From positions 107,501-171,500 of the forward strand of contig JACEEZ010026205.1 of NCBI GenBank assembly GCA_016584305.1: a stretch of 64,000 nt of DNA. The letters are read 5' to 3'. Every line of letters begins with the position of its first letter. Position 1 is the first letter of the stretch. Positions 49,160 through 61,114 of the stretch are shown piece after piece. The notes beneath the pieces are model-generated. The model saw only the letters and a program-made list of their open reading frames with translations, was not told the DNA's origin and did not search any database. Both the position numbers and the translations under genes were made by a program. Origin of the DNA: Chionoecetes opilio (lineage: Eukaryota > Arthropoda > Malacostraca > Decapoda > Majidae).

Positions 49160-49165
<6 letters not shown>
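47549..49165 (-). pseudogene. CR1-like LINE ORF1: coiled coil, SGNH esterase-like domain, two CCHC knuckles
   Basis: From the 5' side: ITKLSDEVKTISESLEQLKR coiled coil; a 22-residue segment (SRTGEAEVVSPITLTTQQQ) duplicated in tandem (66-bp repeat, 48946-49077); a stop; a second heptad region (LEDLITRLTKLEKHA, RRVSVLEDKL). Then comes a GDSL-like block RLLIGDMNLSNI at about 48720, IYGGFF with frameshift near 48555, and LDNLSALVSELK. The catalytic His region reads SILNRTGVVRLL with Ile where His is usual. Two perfect CX2CX4HX4C knuckles follow (CYNCGEFNHQQLNC and CGSCQRLGHKSKLC) at the end. The stop at 47549 directly precedes ORF2. The protein would package LINE RNA. Confidence 0.75.
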
Positions 49166-49241
<76 letters not shown>

Positions 49242-49342
49242 GAAGGAGAGGATGGAAATGATTACTGTTTACAAGGGTCATTAAGATTATTATTAGAAAG
49301 CTTAGTGAATTGAAGCCTAAGATTATGTATAGAGGGGCTTAT

Positions 49343-49409
<67 letters not shown>

Positions 49410-49416
49410 TCTCCTC

Positions 49417-49462
<46 letters not shown>
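49166..49462. repeat. GA then CT microsatellites
   Basis: (GA)n 49164-49239, directly abutting LINE ORF1, and (CT)n 49347-49470. Confidence 0.95.
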
Positions 49463-49465
<3 letters not shown>

Positions 49466-49511
49466 CTCTTACGTCACAAACAAGAAAACGACTCAATTAG
49501 CCAAAATTCGT

Positions 49512-49629
49512 GATAATAATAATAATAACGATCATAATAATAATAATAATATAATAATAATAATAATAATAATAATAGTAATAATAATAATAGTAATAAA
49601 AATAATAATATATAATAATAATAATAGTA

Positions 49630-49674
<45 letters not shown>

Positions 49675-50072
49675 AATTGTCTTACCCGATCCTAAGGCGT
49701 CCAGGTGAGTATTGAAAGGGAGAGAACAAAGGTATTAGTATTAAGGTATTAGTATTAGTATTAAGGTATTAGTATTAGTATTAAGGTATTAGTATTAGTA
49801 TTAAGGTATTAGTATTAGTATTAAGGTATTAGTATTAGTATTAAGGTATTAGTATTAGTATTAAGGTATTAGTATTAGTATTAGGTATTAGTATTAGTAT
49901 TAAGGTATTAAAGGTATTAGTATTAAGGTATTAGTATTAGTATTAAGGTATTAGTATTAGTATTAAGGTATTAGTATTAGTATTAAGGTATTAGTATTAG
50001 TATTAAGGTATTAGTATTAGTATTAAGGTATTAGTATTAGTATTAAGGTATTAGTATTAGTATTAAGGTAAC
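49512..50072. repeat. TAA microsatellite and 20-bp minisatellite (AAGGTATTAGTATTAGTATT)
   Basis: (TAA)n with TAG variants 49512-49672. Then about 17 units of the 20-base repeat at 49728-50072, with one shortened unit near 49880. Confidence 0.95.
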
Positions 50073-50693
50073 AAAGATATTAGTATTTATTATTAATTAT
50101 TTATCTGATGCATTCAGTCTTCAATTTTATTTTATCCTAATCTTCCGAGTCTTTTATATATTTGTTCTCATTTTCTCAATCTTTCTCATGGTTTCTTATA
50201 TGACGTATTTTGTCTCTTTTCTTATATATATTTTGTATTAGTACAGGTGTTATATTAAGTCTATATATTTATCTTTATTTCATTTATCTATTTTATTTGA
50301 TCCTAATCTTCCGTGTCTCATTGTTTGTTCTCTATTTAGCAGCATTCTATTTGACATTGTATTATCTCTTCGTGTCTTTTTTTCCATCTTTCATATTTTG
50401 ATCCCTGGAATTCACGTCATTAGCTCATAGTGTTAGTAGTTAATTATCTTATGCATTCAGAGGGTTGGAAAAAAATGCGTAAAATAGTAACTTTTTTTCA
50501 ATATTGTATTTTTACTTCGCTGTATTTTTTTCCGTGTTGTATTTTTATTTTCGTAATCTTTTTAAGTTTCTTGTTTGATGTGGGTTTTTTGGTTTTTTTT
50601 TGTTGTTTGATTGAATAAGCATTTTTTAATTATTTTATTTTTATTACGTTTCAAGGAAATTTTCGTAATTTTTTTATTTCTCCTTTTTTTATC
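50073..50693. other. T-rich stretch without a gene
   Basis: T-rich, with words (TTTGATCC, ATTATC, TGCATTCAG) that recur loosely at 52440-52620. No coding signal. Confidence 0.5.
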
Positions 50694-50776
50694 CTCCTCC
50701 TCCTCCTCCTCCTCCTCCTCCTCCTCCTCCTCTCCTCCTCCTCCTCCTCCTCCTCCTCCTCCTCCTCCTCCTCCTC
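50694..50776. repeat. (TCC)n microsatellite
   Basis: Nearly pure TCC directly upstream of a truncated LINE. Confidence 0.95.
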
Positions 50777-51150
50777 CGCAAAATAAATCGCTAACTGAAG
50801 TACAGCAGGAAAAAGATTTAGGTGTCATCATCAGTAACGATCTTAAAACCAGTCCGCATTGCCTAGCTGCCAGTAAAAAGGCGAATATGATGCTGGGCTT
50901 CATTAAACGCAACTTTGAACATAAAACTCCGAAAGTAATACAATTATACACTTCCTTGTTATGCCGCACTTAGAATATGCCGTTCAATTCTGTCGCCCTG
51001 TTTCATAAAAGATTTAAGCCAAATTGGAATCAGTGCAGGAAGAGCAACCAAAATTCCTCTCTGTCGAAATTCATCTTATGAAGAGAGACTGTGGAGCTTA
51101 ATATTTTTTTTAAATGTAGATCAGGGGACTTGTAGAATTTATTCTACTTT
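50777..51150 (+). pseudogene. 5'-truncated Rex1/CR1-type LINE fragment
   Basis: Starts at once after TCC with KSLTEVQQEKDLGVIISNDL, KTSPHCLAASKKANMMLGFI and KRNFEHKTPKV, then decays. It matches the same part of the LINE at about 4640-4990. The 3' end is lost in low-quality sequence. Confidence 0.7.
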
Positions 51151-51199
51151 TTTTATCGCCTTTGCTTTCTCCTATCACAATATTTAACCTTCCCTTCCT

Positions 51200-51372
51200 C
51201 TCCTCCTCCTCCCTTCCCTCCCTTCTTTTCCCCCTTCCCAAAAAAATGCTAATGAGTAAAGGGGAAATTATCTAACCCCCTTTTTTATTTTTCCTTGTTT
51301 TTTTCTTAAATCTTCTTTTTTTTTTTTTTAAAATTTTTTATTTTTTTCCCCTTCCCCTTTTTTTCCTTTTTT

Positions 51373-51404
<32 letters not shown>

Positions 51405-52212
51405 TTTTTTAATTTTAAAAATGTATTTTTTAATTTTTACGTCCAGAAAAATTGGGGAAGTTTTTTTTTTCTTTTTTTTTTCAGAATCTTTTTGGGAATT
51501 AAATTTTGTTTATTTTTTTTTAAACTTCCTTTCTCTCTTCTTTTTTTCTTTTTTGGGGGGGGGTTTTTGTTTTGGGTGGGGGGTTGTTGTGTTTCATCAT
51601 TTGTTTTCCATTTGTTTTTCGGGGCCCCAAACCCCGTAGGGCCCCGCTCCTTAATTTTTTTTACTTTACCAGGGTTAGGGGCCCAAAACCCCCCGGGAGG
51701 GGGTAAAACCCCCGGTAATTTCCCTTCCCGGGGGACAGGGGGGGGGTTTTAAAAAAACCCCAAAAATTTTTCCCCCCCCCGGGGGTCCCCCGGGGCCCGG
51801 GTAAGGGGTTTTAAAAATAACAAAAAGGGGCCCCTAAAACCAAACCCAAAGGGGTTGGGGTTGGTTTTTTTGGGGGTTATGGTTTTTTGGGGGGAGGGGT
51901 TTTTTGTTTTTTTGGGTTTTTTGGGTTTTTGGGTTTGGTTTTTTTTTTGGGTGGGGGTTTTTTTTTATTTTTGGGGGGTTGTGTTTGGGGGGTTTTTTTT
52001 TTGTTTTGGGGTTTTTTGGTTTGGGTTTTTTTGGGGTTTTTTTTTTTTGGGGGTTGGGTTGTGTAGTGGTTTTTTTTGTTGTGGGGGTTTTTTTATTTTG
52101 GGTTTTTTTTTTTTGTTTTTTTGGGTTTTCTTGTTTTTTAGTGGTTGTGTAGTAGTGTGTTGGGGGGTTTTTTTGGGGTTTTTGGTTTGGGGTTTTTTTG
52201 GGGGGTTTTTTG

Positions 52213-52288
<76 letters not shown>

Positions 52289-52348
52289 TTTTGGGGTTTT
52301 TTTTTGTTTTTTTTTTTTTTTTTTTTTGTTTAAGGGTTTATTTTTTGG

Positions 52349-52385
<37 letters not shown>

Positions 52386-52435
52386 GGGGGTTTTTTTTCT
52401 TTTTTTTTTTTATTTTTTTTTAATTTATAAAAATT
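51200..52435. other. Low-quality T/G/C homopolymer region
   Basis: Long runs of T, G and C with almost no A from 51850 on (for example TTTTTGGGGGG patterns). Frames reading Phe-Gly-Phe are meaningless. It looks like a base-calling or consensus collapse rather than biology. Confidence 0.75.
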
Positions 52436-54200
52436 TATTTAATCTATTTCTATTCCATTCATCTGTTCCTTATATATTTTCTCTTATTTATATATTTTCC
52501 ATCTTTTCATCGCTTCTTTTCATCGCCTTGTGTCCTTTTTATCCCTTTCCTTTTTTGATCCATTGAAATAGCGTCTTGCAGTCCATCTTTTATCTGATCA
52601 CTAATTATCAGTGCATTTTTTCTTCCCTCTAATAATACATGGCATTAATTTTTCTTCCTTTTATGTCTTTATACATTTCACAAACTTTTTTCTTCCCTTA
52701 GTTTGTGTCTTTTATTCTTTAATGTTTTTATATATTTTATTTTCTCTTCATTTCTTTTGTTATCCATTATTGCAATGATCCCTTTCCTCCATTTCCTCTC
52801 TTTATTCCATGTTTCTCCTCCTATCTTCTTTTCTTCTTCCTATTTCACAAACTCCACCTCTTCTTCACTTCTCTCTTCTCTCCCTCATTGTCATCGGTTG
52901 CAATTACTTGTTTGTATTCTTCTCCCCTCTTATGATTCCCCTTTCTCTACCTTCATAAATGTCACCTTCTTACTTCCCTCTCTTTTCTCCCTCCTTTTCA
53001 TCATGCATTGTAATTTTACCCTTGTCTTCCATTCCTCTCCGGCCAGTTATTTGCAATCGTCTTCGCATTCCTAAATTCCCCGAAGATTTCAACTTGTCGA
53101 CGGAAGAAAAATCATTCATACGTTTTCTACTTCATGACTTTTTTTTTATATTTTGACAACTTTCAACTCGATTTTTGCATTGGAGATCAAATGTGTCATC
53201 AATATCTGTAAGTGAGTCTGATGAAGCAACGCATCAAAAGAAAAGCTTAAGAAGTAGAACAAAAAATACAGCAATCAGAAATCGTGTTTATTGGTAATCG
53301 TCTGATGAAAAACGCAGAAAACAACCAATTGGAGTGAATAAAAACCTGTCAACCATAGTTATTGATGACAATCTGATAACAAAAGAAAATCTTATAAAAG
53401 AATTGAAAGTAACCAAAATCGTCTGTTAATTTGCACTTGCTGAATTAATAACAAAAAATGAAAGTTTAATGAACAACGTATAACAAAATAATAGTAAAAA
53501 TAACATCTATCAATTTGCAAGTGTCCAAACCATAATTATTAGTGATCGCCTGATGAAAGCACACACGTAAACCAGCAATTAGGAGTAAAAAAAAACATTA
53601 TTAATTTTCCCTCTCTGAACTAATAATAATAAATAAAAGTCTAATGATGCAACGTATAAAAAACCCAGTAGAAGTAAAGAGCCATCAGACTACTGAACAA
53701 CACATCAAATAACAAGTACAAGTTTGGTGTATTCAAGTCAAACTAAACTCAAGGAAGAGTCCGCTAAACAACGCATGACAAAAGTATAGAAGTAACAAAT
53801 AAAAAGCCGTTCTCACTTAACACAGGTTGAAACTATAATTATTAATGAGACTATACTGAAGCAACGCATCGAACTTTTGTGTATAGTAACTTTTTATAGT
53901 CACGTTTTTTTGTTGTTGAAAACTTCCAACTAGACATCTTATTTTTTTTTTTTTTTTTTATTTGAAGGTGAAGAGTTGACGTTATTTCAAGCTCAGTGAA
54001 GCAACGGTTGTTAACAAGAAAACAATACCACGGTTGTTAACAAGTATTAAACCCTGCAATTATAACTCACCCTTTCCTCCAGTAAAGTTTCAGTAAAGGT
54101 TCCAGTTTTCCGGGAAAAAACGTGTATGGCAATCACCCTTTTCCCGTCCAATAAAGTTTCATTAAAAATGTTTCCCGTTAAACCCTAAAAAAACGGTTGG
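52436..54200. other. T-rich and degenerate repeat stretch
   Basis: 52436-53160 is T-rich without genes. 53200-53900 contains loosely repeated units (CTGATGAAGCAACGCATC, AATTATTAATGA, ATAATTATTAGTGATCG) spaced 100-200 bases apart. 53950-54110 has TTGTTAACAAG repeats. Confidence 0.5.
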
Positions 54201-54208
54201 GAACTCAC

Positions 54209-54397
54209 CCTTTTTCCCGCCAGGGTTTATTGGCTGTTCCCCCAGGGGCAATACCCCCCCGGGATGGGGCCCCCGGGGGGAGCCCCCGCCAGTGGAAAAA
54301 AGTACTGGACCGGGCGGTGGAGCGTCCGTGGTCCTGGTTGAAAAAGGTAAGGATGGCAGACCTTTGGGCAAAATTGCACAGAGAGTCTCCAGGATCT
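54209..54397 (-). pseudogene. Possible GluN2-like receptor exon, heavily damaged
   Basis: Between an acceptor-like CTTCCCCCAG and a donor-like GG|GTGAGT the minus strand spells, across three frames, EILETLCAILPKG, SAILTFFNQDHGRSTA and VQYFF, followed by a homopolymer-rich part. These resemble the early lobe of arthropod Nmdar2 amino-terminal domains as I recall them. The C- and G-runs suggest miscalled bases. It could also be chance or another repeat; a protein alignment with frameshift tolerance would decide. Confidence 0.3.
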
Positions 54398-54499
54398 CTG
54401 GGGGAAGACGAACTGGTTTTGTTAAAGGGGGAAAAATGGGGAATAGAAGAAGTGAGAAGAGAGAAAAGGGAAAAGAGGAGACAAGGAATGGCTTTTTTT

Positions 54500-55211
54500 A
54501 ACCCCCTTTAGGCCCCGAAAGTAAATTTTTAAAGTAATTTGGGTACCGTAAACGTTTTTTTTGGGGATATAAGCAAAATTTTATAGATATCCTTTTTAGT
54601 ATCCTTTTCGCTAACAATTTGGTATTTTAGTTACTTTTTTGTAAAACTGGTTTTTACACTACAATTTTTTATAGCCAAAAGGAAAAATCTGTGTGTGAAA
54701 GGTTAAGGGAAGGGGAAAAGAAACTAGCAAAGAAGCGAATAGAGAAGAGGAGAAAATAATGGTTTTGTTATAAGAGGGAGAATAGAATGATATATACATA
54801 CACATATGAATAATATAATTTATGTACATTGATAAATAGAATAGGAATCTCTGTGGGAAAGACAAGAAGATATTGGCATTGAGAGAATAAGAAGAGTGAA
54901 TTTAACCCTTGAGGCCCACAACGTAATTTCCATTGTAATTTGACACCATTAGACAATTTTAATGATATAAGCATCTTTTTATGATATGCCTGTTAGTATT
55001 CTCCACTAGTATTTGGTATATTAAGTTATTTTCGTAATTGTATGGCTAACAACCGACGATTTATATAGCCAAGGCAAGATCGGCGTGAAGGTAGAGTTAT
55101 AAGAATATTAAAAGAGTTAAAAGAGAATATAATTTTTACCCTGGAATTTATCTCTGCAAGTGTGTTGTTTTGTTTGTTATTCAAAGTTCCGTTATAGGAG
55201 AGAAGACGAGG

Positions 55212-55252
<41 letters not shown>

Positions 55253-55349
55253 TAGAGGAGAGAGAGAGAGGAGAGAAGAGAAAAGAGAGAGAGACCAAGT
55301 TTGTTCGAAAATCCACTGTTTAGAAATCTTCACGAGTATGCGAGAGAAG

Positions 55350-55429
<80 letters not shown>

Positions 55430-55591
55430 CCCATCTTAATGAACTACTTTATACTACTGATCTTTTGTTAGTTTTGATCAAATTAATGAATAAAATACAT
55501 ATTCATGAAAAAAATAGATAGCTAGAGATTGACCAAGATAGCATAACGTATAGATAATATAGATAAGTAATAGATAAGAATAGAGAGACTA

Positions 55592-55624
<33 letters not shown>

Positions 55625-55675
55625 CGGACCAAGAAACAGAGGTATAAAGATAAATAGATAGACATACTGATATAA

Positions 55676-55709
<34 letters not shown>

Positions 55710-56700
55710 GGATAGATAGACAGAACTAGATAGATACATAGACAGATAGATAGATAGATAGATAGATAGACAGATAGACAGAACTAGATAGATGCATAGA
55801 CAAAAATACACATACAGAAAACACACACACACTTCCATACAATAAATCGCGTCACAACAAAGCCTGCCTAGTGTGCTTGCCAAGGCAGATCGCGTATCGA
55901 ACACGAACCAAATCCTTCTGTGACACACCACCTGACCCCCCCCCCTCCCCTCCCTCCCTCCTCCCCTCCCCCCCTCCCCTCCCCCCTCCCCCTCCCCCCT
56001 TTTTATTCTTCCTTCCCTCTTCCTATCTGCATATTTTCCCCTTCCTTTCCTCTACTGTTTCCCTTTCTCGTTCTTGTCTTTCGCTCGTCTTTTGTTTTTT
56101 TTTCTCCCCTCTTTTTTCCTCTTTTTCCCCTCTTTCTCTTTTTTTTCTTTTTCATTTTCTTCTTCTCCTTCCATCTCTCTCCTTCTTCTGCCTTCCTCCA
56201 TGCATTATTCTTTTTATTGCTCCATCTGTTTCTCTCTCTCTCTCTCTCTCCCCCTTCTCTCCCCCTTCCCCATCCCTCTTCCTCTCCTCTCTCCTTCTCT
56301 CTCTCTCTCCTCTTTTTCTCTCTCTCTTCTCTCTCTCTCCTTCCCTTTTTCCCCTCTCTCTCCTTCTCTCTCTCTCCTCTCTCTTTTTTTTTTTTCCCCT
56401 TTTTTTTTTTAAAACTTAATACTTGAAACAAAGGGGAGTGTGGCAAAGTCCCGACTGGGACCCCAAGGACATCTCTGCAGTATTATATTTTTTTCATAAA
56501 AAATTATAAAAATAATAGGAAAAAGTACGTAATTCTCTACTATAAAATTACGTCCCAAATGATTAAAAAAATTTACAAACCAACTATACCAAACACAAAA
56601 TATACAGAAAGTATCTATATTGATACACAATATTAAAGAAATTTTACAAATTATAACTTTAAATCTTATATACAAATATTTAGTCATTATTTTTTTTTAC
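54500..56700. repeat. Gene-free stretch with GA, GATA and CT repeats
   Basis: (GA)n 55216-55290 and 55351-55425, (GATA)n-type 55590-55790 and a C/T-rich field 55935-56400. 54540-54680 and 54900-55060 are two diverged copies of one sequence (GATATAAGCA, TTAGTAT, TTTGGTAT, AAGTTA). AT-rich 56450-56700. Confidence 0.75.
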
Positions 56701-56930
56701 GTTTTTTTCTATTGCGTTAGCTCCCTTGCACCGGGCATTTACGCCCGATTTGAAGGCGTGCATGGAATGGTGATAAAAAGATTTTCACCCTATCTAGACA
56801 CTTTGCAAGTACCAACTAAAAGGTTATTGACTATACAAACGCCGCACGTCAGCACGACTAGGGGGACTCGAACCCCGCTGACCGAATGCGCAGGGACTCT
56901 GCACATTGCAAGCTATGGAAGTGGTGGGTG
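56700..56930 (-). mobile_element. LINE 3' tail or SINE with a perfect B box
   Basis: The minus strand reads GCAATGTGCAGAGTCC, GCGGGGTTCGAGTCCCCC (a perfect RNA polymerase III B box) and GTACTTGCAAAGTGTCTAGA, as in the SINE copies at 37.7 and 38.8 kb. An A-run follows at about 56690-56710. The A-box part is not recognisable, so it could be the 3' UTR of the adjacent LINE, which such SINEs may share. Confidence 0.5.
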
Positions 56931-59900
56931 CAGGTCGGTCGGGCGAAAACCAAAGGGGTGTTCCAGAGTCGCCTAGGGGGGGTAGGAAGGAGCGGAGGAA
57001 AATTTTTCCGCCCCTCGCGAAGAGCCAGTCAATTGATGGTCATGTTTGGGCCGCCGGGTAGAGGGGGGGGGGGCCTGGCCCGTGGGATAGGAGTGCTCTG
57101 CAGTTTAGGAGCTGCACCGGACTTGTATATGACCCTGCCGCCCCAGGGGCCGCCGCTGCTGGAGATTTTGAAAGATCTGTGCAGCAGCCTCAGGGGGTTT
57201 CGCTGGGCCAGCCGCGGGGCTCTGGCTTGAACCCGGTCAAGGGGGCGGAGGGAGGGGGGGCAGGAGGACCATGCGGGGGGCGAGAAAATTCCCATCAGGA
57301 CGGACTTGTACTTGTAGATGTGCCGACCCCCTGACGTCCAGAGGTGCGCGACGCGTCGGTTAGTCAGTTTCCAGGCAGCACCCTTTGGGCGCCTTCTGAC
57401 GGGGCTGGTGTATGTGGGCCGGGTCGAGCTCCACCCCTAGCATTTTGACTGACCCTGGAGGTGTATTTTTCTGCCTTCCGGAGAATGGCTGTTGGCCCCC
57501 GGTTGCTGCATCTTCCTGCGGGAGATGAGGCCCGGCTTGGGTCTTGTCTGGTGCAAAGGTGACTTGCCATTTTTTTTCCCCGGGGCATGCTCTCAGGGCC
57601 GGGTTGATACGAATGACTGTGTTGTGGCGGTCCTCCCTCACAGGGAAATTGAGATACAGTCGTCTGCGTACGCTTTTTTGCCTCAAAAATCAGCTGCAGG
57701 ATTCGTTAAGTAAACGTTCCATATATCCCCAGGTACCTTCCTTGAGGACACTGGCTTTGATAGCTTTTCAAGGGGTGTGACCTTCACCCCCCGCAAGTTC
57801 TTTCATGGAGGTAATCTTGCAGGGGGTGTAACAGGTCCCCCCAGACCCCTGTTTTCCAGCTTGGTATGATCCCTGACCCAACCCTATAAAAGGCACCAGC
57901 GATGTCAAGGGGACGACGAAGGTGTCTTCCCCCCGATCTAGGGAGTGGTTCCGGGCTGCTGGTGCAGGGAAAGGTCTCTGCAGATCTTCCCTGTGGGAAA
58001 AGCCAAATTCCGGGTAAAATTTACAACGGTGAGCGTCAAAAAATGTATTTTGGGGGCAATGATGGACTCGAGAACTTTCCCAACAAGGGAAAGGGGGGAA
58101 AATGGGGCGGTATTCTAGGATCGCCTCTGCTCTTTTTTTTGGGGATAGCACAGCTTCCCCCTTTTCCCACTCAATGGCCGCGCTGAATAAAAGGCCTCCC
58201 GAAGTGGTACAAAGGCACAGAAATTTGTGAGGCCCCTTTTTTTAACAGGTGAGGGCTATCTATCTGCCCCACGCTTTCTTGGGATCAACTTGTTGAAGTT
58301 GTTGCAACCCTCCTCCGTGGTAATGGTTTGTTCCCCTAGGGGGTTTGGGTTAAAACCCGGGAACTGTGGAGGTTCACGTTGGGGGGTCAGGAACTGTCTC
58401 TTGGAGGAGAAGGGGCAGCCAAACTGATTTTTACCCCGGTGACTGTGAAAACAGACCCATCAGGTGCTGTAAACGGGGGATGCTGTCATCACGGGAAGGC
58501 CCTTTTTGTTTTTGATGCTGCCCCCCAAATCCTTGTGCCCATGACTCCTGTTACTTTCGCTTGGGTGATCCCTCCATTTGTTGATCGCCTCTTTCGGACC
58601 TTTTCATATTTTCACAGCCATTTTGTGCTGGTTTTTTTCTTCTTGTGGGGTGGACTTATATCCACCGGCCCTTGCTTTTATTGTCTGCTGCTTTTCTGCA
58701 TTAAAAGCCAAACCAGGGCTGGTCCCCCCCCCCCGTTTAACTTTATGTCTGGCGGGGGCAAAAATCTTTGTGGGCATCAGGATTTTGTGGTTTTTCACTT
58801 GTGTGTCAACGTCACCTGTAGACGTCAGCCACCGATGTTTTAAATTTGCCTTCATTCATCCCAGTTCCCCTTGTCCCTACCATTTTGGTGCGAGTCATGC
58901 CTCATCTCTGCCGAGGCCCACTTGATCTTTGAGAACACCGGGTGGTAAAGGGGAACCCACTGTTGCTACGGGGGGGCAGCACTATCCTCGGGAAAAATCG
59001 GTGATTCAGGTCAAGTGAAACCCTGAGATGGGGGTGGGGAAGTCGACGTGATTGGGGGCCCCAAACACCTCAACAGTTCGTCAAACTGCCTCGGGGCAAG
59101 GTCTGGTTGAGATCACCCAAAATAATGAATGTTTCAGGAGTGCGGGAGGAGCAGGGCATCTAATTTGGGTGGCCCGGTAGTAAAGGAGCTCCCCGCCCTT
59201 GCCACTGGGGGAGGAAAAAACACGCACACAAATGGATCTTGAGTGTGTGTCCACAATTTGAGAAAAACTCTCCATGTGACAGGGAAGGCGACGGGGGAGC
59301 TTGTACAAGGGGGGCTGTTGCGGGAAACACCAGCGACTCCCCCCAAAGGTACCTTGGGCTCTGTCCGGGGGGGCGAACCAAATTGAGTACCACCTATCTG
59401 GGGCCAAAGTTGTTGGAACTAAAGTTGAGGGGTCCCCCCCGTAGTGGGAATGATGTCAGGACTGTGTGGCAAAAAAAATGGCTGTACGTTGGTCACCGAC
59501 TTAGTCTGGAAAACCCCTAACGTTACTGAGATATGGTAAGATTACCAAGAGCTTGCCTGCGGGGGGGGCGTAGCTCCGGGGTGAGTAGCGATGTTGGCTG
59601 TCATTGTGGGGGGGGAAGGGGGGAGGTGGTGTCCACCTCCACCTGTGAGGGGTCTGCAAAGTGGGGGCAGGAAACCAAAGCTCTTGTTTAGGGAGTAAGT
59701 AACCAAACGTTATGTTCTGCCTGTTCCGCGACACTGTTTTTTAAAAAAGTTTTCCTGCCTTTCTTGATCGAGGGGGGTGCGGCACTCCTGGGGTTGTGAC
59801 CGGGGGGGGGGCGTATCCACTTCAAATTCCTGAAGCATCGTTTCCGTGTGCCCACTTCTCTTGCCGTGATGGCAGTAGTTCGATCGGGCCCCGGGGTGTT

Positions 59901-60204
59901 GGAGCGCCTACTGAAACGTCGCCTTGCGTTGTGGGGCGCGGGGGGGACTGGGGCAAGGGGCGCTTGTCCCTCTGAAAATTGAAATTATCTGCTTGTTATT
60001 TTTGGTTGGGTACCTGTGAAGTCGAGTACAGTTCCGGGCAGGGGGGGCGCGAGAAGCCCGGCGCTCGGACTTGTGGGTGGGACACTGAAACCCCGCTCTG
60101 GCTCGCGGCAGGGAGGGTGTGGGGAGCGCGGCGGGGTCGGGGCTCGTGTAGGTGATATCCTTGGCCAACCGGCCATTTTTGAAGTGATGCTCCGGCGGGG
60201 GAGT
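56930..60204 (-). pseudogene. Decayed LINE: end of ORF1 and ORF2 (endonuclease, reverse transcriptase)
   Basis: On the minus strand: a zinc-knuckle-like NYCHHGKRSGHTETM near 59880, then the N-terminal endonuclease with TANIATHPGA, VPLGGVAGVSRNS, AFPVTWRVFLKLWTHTQDPF, SSFTTGPPKLDALL and RQFDELLRCLG (59560-58990). Reverse-transcriptase pieces follow: SLDRGEDTFVVPLTS, DIAGAFYRVGSG, DLLHPLQDYLHE (58000-57790), then EREDRHNT-like and KKWQVTFAPDKTQA, KMLGVELDPA (57690-57400), and the end SSCPPSLRPLDRVQARAPRL (57290-57200). Almost every block is in a different frame. ORF1's first part lies at 62490-63208, separated by the insertion at 60205-62490. It belongs to the jockey/CR1 side of LINEs. Confidence 0.65.
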
Positions 60205-60985
60205 AAATTCTCATTATGATTTTCCCTTAGGGCAATATCTCAGGTATAGGAAATGAGATGGACATCTAAGAACGGTTTCTTAGGCCCGGATGGCCCCTTT
60301 TGAAAACCCCCGCTCGAAAATGCCCATTTGGTGGGTACTTGTTGCACGTGTTTCTGGACTTCTATACTAGCTATCGATGTGCGTTTAAGACTAAATAAAT
60401 AAGTCCAATTTGGGGACCGTCTAAATGAAAAATAAAATAAACATTTTGTTATAGATTAATTATTAAAAAATCAAATTTTCGAAAAAAAATCATATTTTTC
60501 AATATTTTTTATTAGACTTGTCTTTTTTTTTTGAAAAAAAACCGGGGGAATTTTTCCAAATTTTCATTTTTGCACACCGTTTATCTGTCTATAAAAATAA
60601 CTCAAAAAGTCAAATATCTCCACCACGAGTTCAACAAATATATGTAAAGAGGGTAAAATGACTTGGCCGCCCGCGGGGATTATCTATTCTAGATAACCAA
60701 GTTAAATGTCTACGGAGAGGATTTTACACCAAAAACATATCTAAAAGGGAGGCGGAAATTTTTACATAGGAAAACTCACTTTGGTGGCCCATCTTGTATT
60801 TCAAAATGGCCCCCAAATTATATTAAATTTTTCATTACTAAGTTTGGAAAACGTATGGGGCGATTTTAACACCATAAAAGATGTATATTCCTAAAAAGCA
60901 AGCGGAGGTTCATTGAACATGTCCCTGTTTTTTGCAATCACCCTTATGATCTTAAATTATACATTTTGCTAAACCCTTTTCTGTC
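60205..60985 (+). repeat. Left inverted arm
   Basis: It pairs with 61690-62490. Outer tip AGTAAATTCTCATTATG. The left copy carries more apparent indels than the right copy. Confidence 0.75.
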
Positions 60986-61114
60986 TATGTTTTCAGGCAA
61001 TTTGGCCCCATTTTAAAAGAAACAAAATATCTATACAATATACGTGCAAACCCAAAATTAAAACTCAGGCGCCTCAGAGTCATTGGCATCCCGAGCCCGA
61101 TAGCTCATCCTCAC

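Larger units (their letters stand above)
44371..49165 (-). mobile_element. Nearly full-length CR1-like LINE
   Basis: The order on the minus strand is coiled coil, esterase-like region, CCHC knuckles, endonuclease, reverse transcriptase and a 3' UTR ending AATAAACTTTTTATTATTATT. An esterase in ORF1 plus this ORF2 layout is known from the CR1 group. At the 5' end the coding sequence meets a GA microsatellite at 49161. The copy is inactive because of frameshifts but is the most complete LINE here. Confidence 0.8.

Noticed and set aside
49728..50072. Regular 20-base repeat considered as a CRISPR or centromeric array
   Set aside because: No unique spacers, short unit and small extent. An ordinary minisatellite.
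51855..52566. Phe/Gly-rich frames resembling a multi-pass membrane protein
   Set aside because: Homopolymer T/G collapse. Base calls are not trustworthy.
56795..56925. Possible tRNA gene on the minus strand (perfect B box)
   Set aside because: No recognisable A box or cloverleaf, and related copies at 37.7 and 38.8 kb show a dispersed repeat.
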